64,000 bases of DNA from Marasmius tenuissimus (Eukaryota; Basidiomycota; Agaricomycetes; Agaricales; Marasmiaceae). Positions 27,769 to 39,012 of the stretch are shown here, in pieces. The notes under the pieces are model-generated. The model made no database searches. It was not told the DNA's origin and was given only the letters and a program-made list of their open reading frames with translations. Position numbers and translations under genes: made by a program. The DNA is taken from assembly GCA_029532415.1 (NCBI GenBank), contig JAQOTA010000059.1, forward strand, positions 186,001 through 250,000, written 5' to 3'. Position 1 is the first letter of the stretch. Every line of letters starts with the position of its first letter.

Positions 27769-29391
27769 GATCGATAAGGCTGCCACCTGTTCCTCCACCC
27801 GCTCTTATACCATCTGCTCGATATATCTGACTAAGTTGGGGGAAGGCCGACCAGTGACGATCCACATATCATTATCAGTCGAATTGGGTGCGAACTGAAT
27901 TGCGCATCATGGACGATACTTCGGCAGTAAAATGCGGGTCCCAGCACACGGTCACGCCATCTTCAATAGCCCTGGTTTGCAGAGTTTTGTGTAGCTACGC
28001 GAGTACCGGCGACACACGTATCAACCTTGCCACGAATGATTCGCCCAGGATCCAGATTTTTTTGAGGGCTATAGCAAAGAATGCTGAGAACGACGATATG
28101 ATCCGCGAACCGGGAAGGATGACTGACCTCGAGAGCCGAGGCTGTTTAGGCGTTCTCAGTCCCAGGTCCAGATCTGAGCTTAGATGATCCCGACGCGATC
28201 TCGTTAGTTCAATGTATATAACAAGTGAAAATCGTGTATCCCTGGTTAAACTATGAGAAAGGTGCACCTCGCTGGATAGGATGAACAACGTATGCTTGCA
28301 GTTTTGCACAACCCCTAGTCTGATGTCTGAAGATCATGTTCGCTACACCCGGCGAAAACGGGCCTGGAGGAAAGTGCCCAAGCAAATCCTCAAGAATTGG
28401 GGTTCCGAGGATGACATGCCTCGGATTGTTACGAAGCAACGTCTCAACGATCCACCTGTGAAGGAACCTGGTTTCGAGGCCAGACTACACTGGACCTAGT
28501 GATGAACGATGGATGACAAACGGAGACCTGTGGGGAAAGATAAAGAAATCACGATACCGGGCGAAGAATCGAAAACGGCACGCGATTCATGCACACGCCG
28601 CATTGGCTTGCACCCCGTCCGCGGCCATGTCCCTTCGAATATTGCTTCTTTGCGGAACAGTCTTCGTTGAGCTCTCTAGTTTCTCAAGAGCATGCCGCAG
28701 AGAGTTTTATCAAGGCTGACGGCCGAGTGTAGTGCATCTGTCTATAGCGTCATTGAATCCTGGTCCGATGATACACCGGAGCTCAGCGCTCAACAACCGT
28801 ATAAAACTTCAGCTTCAGCCCTGGTATTTGCCCCCCTGGCCATCGTTTGCTTCCTGACAGGGTTCAGGTTGTCGTAAGATGTAATTCCTTCCGTGAAAGT
28901 AGTAGCATATGTACAAAGGGCGAAACTTGAAGGGGTGATGTTAATCGAGCAGGCCTGAGGGTTCACCTTGGAATCACACCTGAACATAACACGTTCATCG
29001 AATGCAATCAATGATGACAACCGTAACTCACCTTTGACTATTTCTTGCCAACCATTCGCCGCTACCCAACGCTAATACCCCAATCCCGGTTATGCCAGGT
29101 TTCAAGGTCTTGTGGGGAATACAGATGAATACCACCCAGATATGGACCCTGTCCAATGAAGAGAAAACCGCGGAGGTACTGGAAGGACCTTGACCTGAAT
29201 GATAGAGCTTGCAGGGTTCAGGACGTGAGGACAGTTGGGAGTTAGAGAGAAAAAGTTGTGGGTGGGAAATGTGGTGAACATGTCATGGTTGATGATGTCA
29301 CAGTCATTTCGACCTTGTCAGTGGACCACAACCCGCCATAACATGGGCCATCGACTCTATTTTCAACAGCATTGCTCACTCCCGAGCTTCG
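27769..29391. other. Divergent intergenic region, no gene recognised
   Basis: About 1.6 kb between the leftward F-box-like gene and the rightward kinase. Open frames of 60-104 codons occur on both strands without motif or plausible splicing partner. It should contain both promoters. Confidence 0.45.
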
Positions 29392-30708
29392 ATGAGGCAC
29401 GCACATTTGGAACAATTACAGCCCTCTGAACAGTTCTGGGCCCGTTGCGAACCATGGTTGAAGGAGAAAGGCTATGGGTTACGACCTCGATACCGGCCTG
29501 GATGGGTAGCGTCATGGAAGGACAGTGATTTGGAGCCAAGCGGTTGCGAAGACGGACAAGCGATTGTAAGTTGATAATATGTTCTCCTGAAGAGATGGAA
29601 CTTGAATGTGATACTCTTGCAGGAACATGGAGGGTTTCTTGACGGAGAAAAGCTTTCAGACGGATCAATCGTCTTCTTCAAGAAATTACCCGCATCAGAT
29701 ATCGAAGTTGAAATGAACCGTTTACTGGCCACCCTGAATACTGAGGATCCTCGGAATCACTGTGTTTTACCCCACGAAATTCTTGAGGTACCAAACGATG
29801 TCGAAGCGGACGCCACAGCTCTTCTTGTTCTACCTTTCATGACCCGCTGGCACGATCCCGAATTCAGCACCGCAGGCGAAGTTTTGGACTTCTTCCAGCA
29901 ACTTTGCGAGGTCAGTCTGCATGTTCATCGTGGCTGGTCTGCGTGAATCATGTCCCTGTGCAACAGGGTCTCGATTTCTTGCATGAAAATGGGATTGTCC
30001 ACAAGTAAGTGCACATGTGTTTGCAGAGGTCTCCAATGACTAACTTCTGAGCTATAGTGATATCAAGTTCAACAACGTCATGATGGACTCGCGGAACCTT
30101 TGCGATCAGCCGATTCACCCCGTGAAGCAGATTATGGCGCGCGACTGGAGCCACAAAGTTCAAACCCACACACGCACCGACCGACCAGTCAAGTACTACT
30201 TCATCGACTTTGGGTTAGCGCAGCAATACTCGTCGGGCAAACCCCGTGAGCGAGAGCCCGGATACGGTGGAGACACGACAGTACCGGAGTTCAAGCGCAA
30301 GGAGTCTTGCGATCCGTTCGCCGTCGACGTTTACCGCCTAGGCAACCTCATAAAGGAGTGCCTATTGACTGGCGTGCGTTCTGGGTTTTGTTTCCTCGTA
30401 AAACTAAGATGTGGCTGACTTGATCTTGATAGACCTTATCAGCGGTCTTGTTCCCAAAACGAAAGGGCCTCGAATTTCTGAATGAACTCATCACGGACAT
30501 GACTCAGCCAGATCCAGCAAAACGACCGACGATACGTGAAGTAATATCGAGGCTCGGGGATATCCGAAAAGGGCTGAGCTGGCGGGAGCTGCGCGCCCCA
30601 ATTCCGGCAAACGATGATCATATGGGTGTAAAACGTCGGTCGACACATTGGAGGAAGCAACTCGCCAATACACTGAAAGGCAAGTCGGCATTGCCCACGG
30701 ATGGGTAA
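29392..30708 (+). CDS. Divergent protein kinase-like protein
   Basis: Kinase fold of an Agaricomycete-type divergent family. The ATG at 29392 leads to a 60-residue N-terminus (EQFWARCEPWLKEKGYGLRP). The likely ATP lysine is in SIVFFKKLPASDIEVEMNRL. The hinge is LLVLPFMTRW. The catalytic loop is HNDIKFNNVM, split by an intron after HN, with Asn in place of the Arg of HRD; the Asp and Asn are kept. The metal-binding motif is intact in FIDFGLAQQY. A C-lobe block (DPFAVDVYRLGNLIKE) and a PDPAKRPTIREVI block follow. No glycine-rich loop is visible. The basic tail (KRRSTHWRKQLANTLK) ends at the TAA at 30706. The key Lys, Asp and DFG are present, so activity is possible. Substrates are unknown. Confidence 0.75.
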
Positions 30709-31740
30709 CATACGCGTAAGCATATCGTACTACTCTGTCACTTGGGGTGCCTACTGATTGTGGCTTGCAGTCTCTAGTATTTTGGGATAAGTCACTTATG
30801 GGATATATTATGCGATTTTTATGTTGGGTGCTTCATTCCGCCAATGTATGCTTGTTCTGTAAGCTGCTTTTAAGGCATCTCACTCCATTCCAGGACTACG
30901 CATACTAAGCCCTCGTTGCAAGGTGAAGTATGTAAAACTCGAAGTGTCTATGCGGGACAGTATCTCGGTACCTCGCTATTTTCTGCGTTCCGAGGTCTGA
31001 GCGTCTTCTGCTGTATTTGAAGTGTGTCAAGATGTTTCTGATCGACTTTAACGTGTTTTCATTCGATGAGATCCGAGAAGTCGAGTGCAACACTTGCCAC
31101 AGACAAGCCGTTTGACCACCATCTCATCTTGGGTATATGTCGCGGTCTGAACGGAATATTTCAGGTACATTCGTGAGACTACCAAGTTGTGTACGTAGTT
31201 GTCAAATGATGGTGTTTTCTCCTACGGTCCACCTTACTAGCCTATCGGAATACTAACACCAGGCACAAAACCGTGTAAGGGTTTCGAGAAACGCAGGAAT
31301 TATGCGCAACCTTATGTGGGAGAGAATTCACCGTGATTCTCTTAACCCATGTAAGAGTTTTTCGAGCCAAACTCGACCTACATGGAAAAATACGTGGCCG
31401 GAACATCAAATCTAGCATTTCTATCGCGTTTTGATCCATTGCCGGTATCACATATTTCTTGCCTTTGCTCCAGTACCTATGCTACCTACCAGTTAAATCT
31501 CTTCCAGCGTCAAACTTACATATCTCAAGACTTAAGTATGCGACGTGTAGTAAGGAACTGTGCTCTGCCAAGCGGGGCATGGACTGTGGTCCACGTGGAC
31601 GAGCGCTTTATGACCAAGCATGGACAAACAACCGTCAAGGCTGCTGATTCTCACGGAGGACTGTCGATACAACACCGACCGAAAAAAATCGACTGTCGAC
31701 GTCGTCGCAACTCGGACTTCAAGCCCATCAACGCTTCAAG
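30709..31740. other. Intergenic region and probable 5' leader of the S0 gene
   Basis: No gene is supported between the kinase and the ribosomal protein gene. The last part (before 31741) is probably the first non-coding exon of the S0 transcript. Open frames here, up to 120 codons, have no motif. Confidence 0.45.
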
Positions 31741-31855
31741 GTGAGAATCCATGCTGTTCTGATGTCGTTCTATGGAAAGAACTATGGAAAACGATCATGT
31801 TTTGGGCTGGATCGGCGGATTTGGGTTTGGATGTAGCTGACACTTGGTTCTGTAG
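31741..31855 (+). other. Probable intron in the 5' UTR of RPS0
   Basis: GTGAGA donor after CAAG at 31741, CTGAC branch-like site at 31837-31841 and TGTAG acceptor at 31851-31855, nine bases before the start ATG at 31865. Leader introns are common in ribosomal protein genes. Inferred from splice signals only. Confidence 0.45.
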
Positions 31856-31864
31856 GTCGCAAAT

Positions 31865-32881
31865 ATGGCTTCAAAACTACCATCCGTTCTGAGTGCGACT
31901 GAGGAGGAAATCCAGCTTCTTCTCGCTGCCCAATGCCACATTGGTACCAAAAACTGCGACAAGCAGATGGAACCCTACGTCTGGAAGCGTAGGGCCGATG
32001 GTGCGTCGCATTTCCATGCAATTTTGGCTTTCCACTCTGACATTGAGAACACTTTGCCAGGAATCCACATCTTGAACATTGGAAAGACTTGGGAAAAGCT
32101 TGTTTTCGCTGCTCGTATCATTGCTGCTGTTGAGAACCCGAACGATGTCTGTGTCATCTCTGCACGTCCCTACGGCCACCGTGCTGTCCTCAAATTCGCT
32201 GCCAACACCGGTGCTCAGGCCATCGCCGGTCGTTTCACCCCCGGTTCCTTCACCAACTACATCACCCGGTCGTTCAAGGAGCCCCGTCTGATCATCGTTA
32301 CCGATCCCCGTGTTGACCACCAAGCTATCCGTGAAGCTGCCTACGTCAACATTCCCGTTATCGCCCTCTGCGACACCGACGCTCCTCTCAAGTTCGTCGA
32401 CGTTGCTATCCCCACCAACAACAAGACAAAACACTCAATCGGTCTCATCTGGTGGTTGCTTGCCCGTGAAGTTTTGAGACTTCGTGGAACCATCCCCAGA
32501 ACTTCCGATGGATGGAATGTCATGGTCGACATGTTCTTCTACAGGGATCCTGAAGAAGTTGAGAAGCAGCAACAGGAGGAGGCTGCCGCTAAGGCGAGTG
32601 CTATTCAGGGAGATACTGAGCAACAAGGCCAGTCGGAGTGGGATGTTGCGAGCGGTCCCCAGGCGGGTGCTATCAACCCGGGTTTGGTTCAGGAAGGTGG
32701 TGAGTACAATTACAAGTGCCATCGATGTATCCGTCTCATTGATGGTTTTTTTTCTCACCTTCCAGGTGCTCTCGACTGGTCTGCCGACCCTGCTCCCGGT
32801 GGACCTACCGACTGGTCCGCAGAGCCTTCAGGTGGCAGCTGGGGTGCTGATGCGACCCAAACCAACTCTGGGTGGGATTAA
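31865..32881 (+). CDS. RPS0: 40S ribosomal protein S0 (uS2, laminin-receptor family)
   Basis: Structural protein of the small ribosomal subunit, needed for its assembly. The ATG at 31865 gives [20 protein letters not shown]. Highly conserved blocks follow: [80 protein letters not shown] and [40 protein letters not shown] is also present. The C-terminal tail carries repeated ALDWSADP and [12 protein letters not shown] segments. Two introns (32001-32060 and 32700-32765) are multiples of three without stops, so a single frame runs from start to stop. Comparison with the family shows they are introns: removing the first restores [17 protein letters not shown]. The mature protein should be about 296 residues. 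Confidence 0.97.
   Translation: MASKLPSVLSATEEEIQLLLAAQCHIGTKNCDKQMEPYVWKRRADGASHFHAILAFHSDIENTLPGIHILNIGKTWEKLVFAARIIAAVENPNDVCVISARPYGHRAVLKFAANTGAQAIAGRFTPGSFTNYITRSFKEPRLIIVTDPRVDHQAIREAAYVNIPVIALCDTDAPLKFVDVAIPTNNKTKHSIGLIWWLLAREVLRLRGTIPRTSDGWNVMVDMFFYRDPEEVEKQQQEEAAAKASAIQGDTEQQGQSEWDVASGPQAGAINPGLVQEGGEYNYKCHRCIRLIDGFFSHLPGALDWSADPAPGGPTDWSAEPSGGSWGADATQTNSGWD
32001..32060 (+). other. In-frame, stop-free intron 1 of RPS0 (60 nt)
   Basis: GTGCGT donor, CTGAC branch-like site (32037-32041) and TTGCCAG acceptor. Read through, it would add 20 residues ([20 protein letters not shown]) inside a strictly conserved S0 block. Removing it gives GAT G|GA ATC and the expected sequence. Confidence 0.9.
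32700..32765 (+). other. In-frame, stop-free intron 2 of RPS0 (66 nt)
   Basis: GTGAGT donor and a pyrimidine tract ending in TTCCAG. It is a multiple of three without an in-frame stop. Splicing joins VQEGG to ALDWSADP. Confidence 0.8.
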
Positions 32882-33812
32882 ACCCTCTTCGGGCGGAGAT
32901 AGTTGGAAGTCGTATGTATCCTACGCGTATGTCCTGGATGATCTCATATGTCGCGACCCCCCCCTCGAAAAATATGATATTCCATGATCCATTTTCATTT
33001 TTTTTTCTATACAATGTTGTACGCGCCTTAGTTCACTGCAAAGAACTCCTGTCACTTCACTGTCGTCGTGCCGCGGCGTTCATTCGACGTCATGTTCGTA
33101 CGCGAACGAGCTGGATGATCTGTTTAGCTTTGAAGTTCATTCTAAGTTCAAGGGTGCAACATGCTATCGACGATGTCATTCTGTCACAATATGCGGAATG
33201 AGATTTGGAATTTCAAGTCCCCTGGGATCTCTCAATGCAGTAGAGTCTCGGTTATACAGTAGCCCAGGAGATCTCAAGAGATCGTGCTTCGAGGAATGGT
33301 AAGGTACTTATCTGGCCAGGATCTTGAAGTGCCACACTTCGGGAGAGTATGACCACCGACCTCCGAACACTCAAGGACATTAATTCCCGTCCACAGCTAT
33401 AGTTGTGGGGTTCACAAGAGCCTTGGTCGGGACGGAAGGTGGGTAGCAGTCTGTATCGTAATCTAGACTCCAGAATATAACCTGAGACTACGGGCGACAG
33501 GATATACTAATTAGAGGCTTGGTCCGAAGAGGATACGAAGCAATAACTTACAGTCAACAGTACAACATCCGGTAGAACGGGCTTTTCGAAGAATGAGGAA
33601 CTAAGTTCGGATTTGAGTCTCTGCGGAATAGACCCAGTCGGAACTCGAGCGCTCACGAGTCCCGACTGCCTTGCAATCGGGACAGGCTTGCAGCACGAGC
33701 GCTTGCTCTGGGCGCTCAATACTTTTTCTCACGTCCCAATTAGGTGAGGTGCCCCTGGAGTACCCGTGCAACGCATTGGGGGTCCTCTGTTCTTGCTTGG
33801 CTTTGGGCCTCA
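32882..33812. other. Intergenic region, no gene recognised
   Basis: About 930 bases between two rightward genes. It holds the S0 3' UTR and the promoter of the acyltransferase; no open frame is convincing. Confidence 0.5.
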
Positions 33813-36288
33813 ATGTCCTCCTCTACGACCCCCAGCTCGAACCCCGGAAACCTCTTTCTCCTACATCGTGTAATCAGATTCATCTCTTCTAATGCAGCGT
33901 CTTCATTCTTCACCGAAGTCCGGGTTATAGGCGGAGAGAACGTTCCAGCGACAGGTCCTCTCATTGTGTGAGTTTTGACCATTTCTGCTGGCTTTCTGCG
34001 GGCTAAATGAACCTCTTCAGTGCTGCGACACATCACAACATGATGCTAGATCCTGCCATTCTATGTGTGTTCCCGAAGATTTGAACTTTGCCGGGCGGGA
34101 GCACTGATGTGACGGTTACAGCGTTGGGTTTCCCCCATAGAAGGATTCTGAATTATTGGAGCAAAGGTGCGCTAGGCTACTCTGTGCTCAAGAAAGCCCT
34201 CTAATGCCCTTCTCAGCTTCGCTTTTTGCCAACCCAATCGCCAAATATGTCCTCCTTTCTTCCGGTAACATCCCGGTGGACCGTAAATCGAAAGATAGAC
34301 AGGTGTTATTCAAAGGCACGTTCGAAGCTCTTTCTAAAGGAGGCGCAGTCGCGCTTTTCCCAGAAGGGACAAGCTACACGGAGCCACGTATCATGCAAGT
34401 GAAGGACGGTGCAGCGTGGGCTGCTCTGGAGTACACGAAATGGGTCGAGGAGAAGAGAAGAGCTGGAAATTCGGACTTGCAGGACGTAAAGGTCGTTCCT
34501 GTGGCAATCGTTTACACGAATAAATCTAAGTACCGCAGCAGCGTGAGTGGCCCTTTGTGTGCTGAATCATGAGCTATTTCTCTGACGCGGTTCGGCATAG
34601 GTCATCATGGAGTAAGTTATATTTGCCCTTATTCGTATTGGACCATGCATCTCACATCTGGATAGATTTGGACGCCCCATCTCGATGGATCCATACAAAG
34701 AACGATTCTTATCCTCAGCCGAAGGCGCGCCGCGAGCTGCTGTCAAACAGCTCACCTCTAAGCTAGAGAGCGAACTTACCGAGGCCACCATCAATGCTCC
34801 CGACTGGTTCGTTCCTACCCCTTGTCGTGACCATTCTTTCGCCGACTTATCGAATCCCCATTCGTAGGGACACGCTCTATGCCGCTAGAATGGCTAGGGA
34901 CATACTATGGGAAGACGAAAGGTCCATCGATCTCGAGGAGTTTGTTCACATCTCTCAAACGTGTGTCTTTTTTCAAAATTCTGCGCCGTACTCAACAGAC
35001 TGAGGAAATAATCACTACTTCAGGCTAGTCGACCTCTTCTCCACTCCCGACGTAACTCCAAACATCGTATCGGTCAAACGCAGTCTCCTAGAGTACTACT
35101 CACTCCTTCAATCCACACATCTAACCAATTCCGTGTTGTCGGCTCTCCCCCTGCCTCGTTCACTGGACCCAAACATCCCCACACCATTGCCCAGCCGATT
35201 GTATACTCTCCTCATCTTCATCCGAGACACCCTTTCGAGCTTGGCACGTCTGCCCTTTTTCGCGTTCCCGCTGGTAGTCCATCTCCCCGTCTATGTCATG
35301 GGGCGGCTTGGCGCGCGGCTCGCTCAAGATGAAGAAGAGACTCAGGCTCAAAACAAGGTCGTCTTTGGGCTTCTTTCGATGGCGATGGTATACCCTGCGA
35401 TCTTTTTCTTCCTGTGGGCACTGCTCTGGTATACCCCCGTCGGTGCATTGTTGGCTGCAGCCACGGCCTACCTATTTGCAATGTATCATAACCGTATGAT
35501 AAATGGTCAGCATTCCTAGCTTTGTGTTCAGGGACTTCTGATGCTTACCCTCCTCTTCTCGGATGCAGATAATTACGAACAGTTCGTATCAGTTTCGCGG
35601 CTTGATTGTTATTGCCGTGGGGTTGCTGACTGACTCCTTATTTTGTTCTAGTGCTAAACGATTCATCGCAGCGTGGAGAATCCTGATCGGGGTCTGGGCC
35701 CCGAAACGTTGGGATCTCTCGCTGACTGCACTTTCACAGTACACGACCCCTGCTATACCCAAAGAGAATCCCTGGGTGGACAAGCACAAGACCTCCAACT
35801 CTACCCGAGCGGACGCTTCATCCGCCGACGAGTCTACGCCTGCCAGGAAGGTGCCACATGTGCTACCTCCCTCCCCAGAACTTGTGTTGCCCCGAGAAAG
35901 GGAACCACCAGTAACAACACGTCCCCGACGTCGCCCTCCCACCCGTCGCATTATGCGACATGTTCTGCGCTCGAGACTTGAAGCCATCAAATCTCTTGCG
36001 TCATTCTTCGAACAGCTAGAAAGGGCAGGTGACCGCTCTAAGTTAAAAGTCAAAGCTAGCAGGCACCTCGCTCAGATCTACGGGGGTCTTGAGGGTGGTG
36101 CAACTCGGTTCGGGTCTGACGACGATGTGCATCATCACGAAGAACAGGGGTGGAGGTATGCCACGGAGGTGATGGCTTTCCTGAGGAAACGAGGCGCGAA
36201 GGTACCTTCGTTGAAACACCGTGCCGGGACCGAGGAGGAATGGGCTGCGTTATCGAGCGATGGAGAGGATTCTTCTCAGACGCCTTGA
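33813..36288 (+). CDS. Glycerol-3-phosphate/dihydroxyacetone-phosphate acyltransferase (Gpt2/Sct1 type)
   Basis: First step of glycerolipid synthesis, sn-1 acylation in the ER membrane. The ATG at 33813 gives MSSSTTPSSNPGNLFLLHRV. The acyltransferase block I is THHNMMLDPAIL, the H-x4-D motif, split by an intron before AATHH. GNIPVDRKSKDRQVLFKGTF follows, with block III as ALFPEGTSYTEPRIMQVKDG (34350-34410). VKVVPVAIVYTNKSKYRSSV leads to IMEFGRPISMDPYK after another intron. The C-terminal half has a membrane pair (VHLPVYVMGRLG, then MAMVYPAIFFFLWALLWYTP) and a long basic and Ser/Pro-rich tail. The stop is TGA at 36286. About eight introns are implied. Domain order and length match yeast Gpt2 and Sct1; which of the two cannot be told. 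Confidence 0.9.
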
Positions 36289-37520
36289 GGTTTTACCTGG
36301 CTCAACCCTAGTGCATGGCCGGTGGTGGTAGTGCTTTTGGCGAATGGTTTCTTCGGACATGGACCGGGACTCAAAGTGGAATTAGTGTGGGTATGATGGG
36401 AGAGGAGTTATTTGCGATGGTCGTTCTGCAATCTAAACGCAACCTTAATTCATCATCCGAGTCGGCGCACATACCTATATAATCTTGATCTTATGTCAGG
36501 CGTTCTACCCTGGAATGTGGAGGACGTTGTAACTGTGTTTTTTGGTTTATCGACGTTTTGGTTTTATCTCCTCCCGAGCACTCCGACACTTGTGGGGACT
36601 CTTTTCCCCGGGAACTCCCTCTCTTCAGTTCCACCCTTATACAATCACTTCGATGATACGTTGAAGTGTATTATCGGAAAGAGGTTTACCCACTGAACGG
36701 CGTGTCGAGTAACACGACTGATACTCAGAGGACGGCTCGGACGTTTCAATATCAGTGGGATGGCGTGGTACCCACTCAGTACTCAGCGCTCAGCGCTCAG
36801 CTTTCAACCCCTCGCGGCAGGACGAGAATTCGATTTGATGAGCCTCGTTGTTATTGCGGCATTGGATGGCCCTGTTTGGGCTTTCAGGCAACCTGAACAA
36901 TGCCTGAAGTAACAACCCGCATCATGATAAACAGAGTTACTGATTGAGACTGAAGATGGCGGATGCGAGCAAAATGCGAGACGCGACAGGTAGGGGCGCT
37001 TTCCACTGAAAAAGCCGCCGGCTTTACGTACGGCTGTGCAGTGAATTGTGATCCTTATACCCGCCAAGCGGAAATGCGTGCTTGAACCTTCTCTCCCACT
37101 TGTTCCGAGGTTCTTCTCTGACCTGCAAGCAGGGAGAGCCCGGAAACCCCTAATAAAGTCTCATATCACTCAATTCACTTGCTTTGCCGCAAATCACAGC
37201 GCCAGGCACTCCCAAAACAGCCGTTTGAAGTGCTAGCTATTCCGAGTCGGAAGACGTGCTAATGGTCCTGAGGGCCGGATTAGGCGTACAAGCTACCGAC
37301 GGCTCATTCTTGGACCAAAAAGTTCTTTCTCAAGCTCAGGTCTGCGCACAATCTCCTACTAGTAGGCTTGCTCCGATTGTTTGTCCGACCCTATACAATG
37401 CTTGTGAGTTTTTGATGCTTCAGTAACCCTTTGTGTGTTTCATATTGAGATCGAAAATGTTTATCTACAGCTCCTGATGCTATCTATCGACCATCCCCAT
37501 AGAAGGGATCTGTGTACATC
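36289..37520. other. Intergenic region, no gene recognised
   Basis: About 1.2 kb downstream of the acyltransferase. Frames of up to 94 codons (for example 36412-36696) have no motif. Confidence 0.45.
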
Positions 37521-38332
37521 ATGTGGAACGCCATTTTTTCGCCATCTACATATGTTTTACCGCGGACAGTTACGGACATCGCCCTCAGCAGCCACAGGCG
37601 GTCATGCACGACAAAGGACCTTCCATCGATTGCTTCAAGTGACACACGATCACGGAGCTTCAGGTGCTCAAAAGGTAGGCAAACTGCTCCTCCTTTGTCT
37701 CGTATGTGATATTGATGCTGTTGGGGTTTTACAGTTTTCCCTCTCTTTGGCGACCCTTCTCCCGAATTCAACGAGGACGGAACGTCAAGGCTATCCACTC
37801 CCAGACTAGCGTCCGTCGCTACAACATGATGATTTTTGAAGACAATCTGATATGATCATGAACGGTTCGTTTCGGTCCGTGTCCATTTACTCTCTACGAG
37901 TAAATCTAGACAATAGTGACCTGGATGGTCATCCTCTCCGAATTCCGAGTATACAGGAACGTGGTCTGGTGCCAAAGCTTGCCTTTCCCCTTCTCATTTG
38001 ATCGCCTTTCCTCGCGAAGAAGGTATCCTGCCCGTCGCTCCTGTGACCCCTGTAAACATGTGCTTGCAAATTGCAGTTGAAGGATTTATACTAGCGCTGA
38101 TCCCCCAGCGAGTGGAGAACGGACGGAAGGCACTACGTTATCATCGGTCGTCTGGTCAAGCTCAGCTGCTTCTGCGTCGCTCCTCGTGTCCTGGTCTGCT
38201 ACTCCCTCCCTCGTCCACGCTGTTCTCGAGCTACCCAAAAGCCGCCAGATCCCGGAGAAATTGCGAAAACTCGGGGCACAAGATGTTTGGCGAGGGTTCT
38301 TTGAACTTTCTCAAGATCCTGATCTGGAATGA
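37521..38332 (+). CDS. Weak hypothetical gene, fragments only
   Basis: Several short blocks look coding but could not be joined into one model. A block starting at ATG 37521 joins, across a GTAGGC...TTACAG intron (about 37674-37732), to VFPLFGDPSPEFNEDGTSRL and stops at 37829. A block at 37957-38022 reads TWSGAKALPFPFSFDRL. It can splice in phase, with donor at about 38023 and acceptor at 38094, to a last exon containing ATPSLVHAVLELPKSRQIPE and KLRKLGAQDVWRGFFELSQD, with the stop at 38330. The last exon is the most convincing. The minus strand (37798-37484) also has an open frame. I do not recognise a family; a decayed gene is possible. Confidence 0.25.
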
Positions 38333-39012
38333 TATCGCCTTCGGGTATGTTAGGGTTACTACTTTCTGGTGCCCTTGTTTACAACGTGGGACTTGGGTAG
38401 CCCGTGTGAAAAGTAGATGAGTGGAGATAGCCGCTTGAGATGCACTGGTATTCATGGTCTGTTCAGTTTCTATTATGACATGTGTAACAGGCTGTCGCAG
38501 AACATTGACCGATATGGACCTGATTTCAGTGATTAGCCAGAGAGGATATATGCCAGTATCATCCCTATCATTTTCATTTCTATACAAGGACCAGGGAAGA
38601 CTTCTAGTCAATCGGGACTGAAGCCTGCTGGGGCCTGCTGAACGGTCCTGAGGCGTGATGTTTAGCCTCATTGAACTGGAAGGAACCTTAAATTCAGAAT
38701 TCAGCCCTGTCACGGTTATGGCATAATTTAGGTTGGTCCTACCATCATGTGATGGATCCTCAGCTAGCGTCCCCTCCTGTAACCGACCCATTCGAATATA
38801 TAACTGGACGATATGGCTACCTCCACACCCTCTTGCTGCCGGATGACCCTTGACGGATACTTGATCCATTCTCGCTTTGAACGTTCTCACCTTACCCTCC
38901 ATTACACCCGGAATGCTTCGCAATGCCACTGATACGGCGGGCGGGTTCTCCGCACGAAGGTCCCCTGCCTGTTGCCAGGTTCTGAGGAGACATATGACTC
39001 ATGATGGAACGG
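38333..39012. other. Intergenic region upstream of the Zn2Cys6 gene
   Basis: A 232-codon minus frame (38929-38231) starts at GTG and has no motif, so it is not called. The remaining sequence is unassigned and should contain the promoter of the next gene. Confidence 0.4.

Noticed and set aside
31741..31855. Possible box C/D snoRNA in the RPS0 leader intron (ctgatgt and ctga)
   Set aside because: The C box is imperfect, and the CTGA near the end is better explained as the intron branch site; no terminal stem was found.
38231..38929. 232-codon open frame on the minus strand
   Set aside because: It starts at GTG, has no motif, and the opposite strand holds the more convincing exon at 38095-38332.
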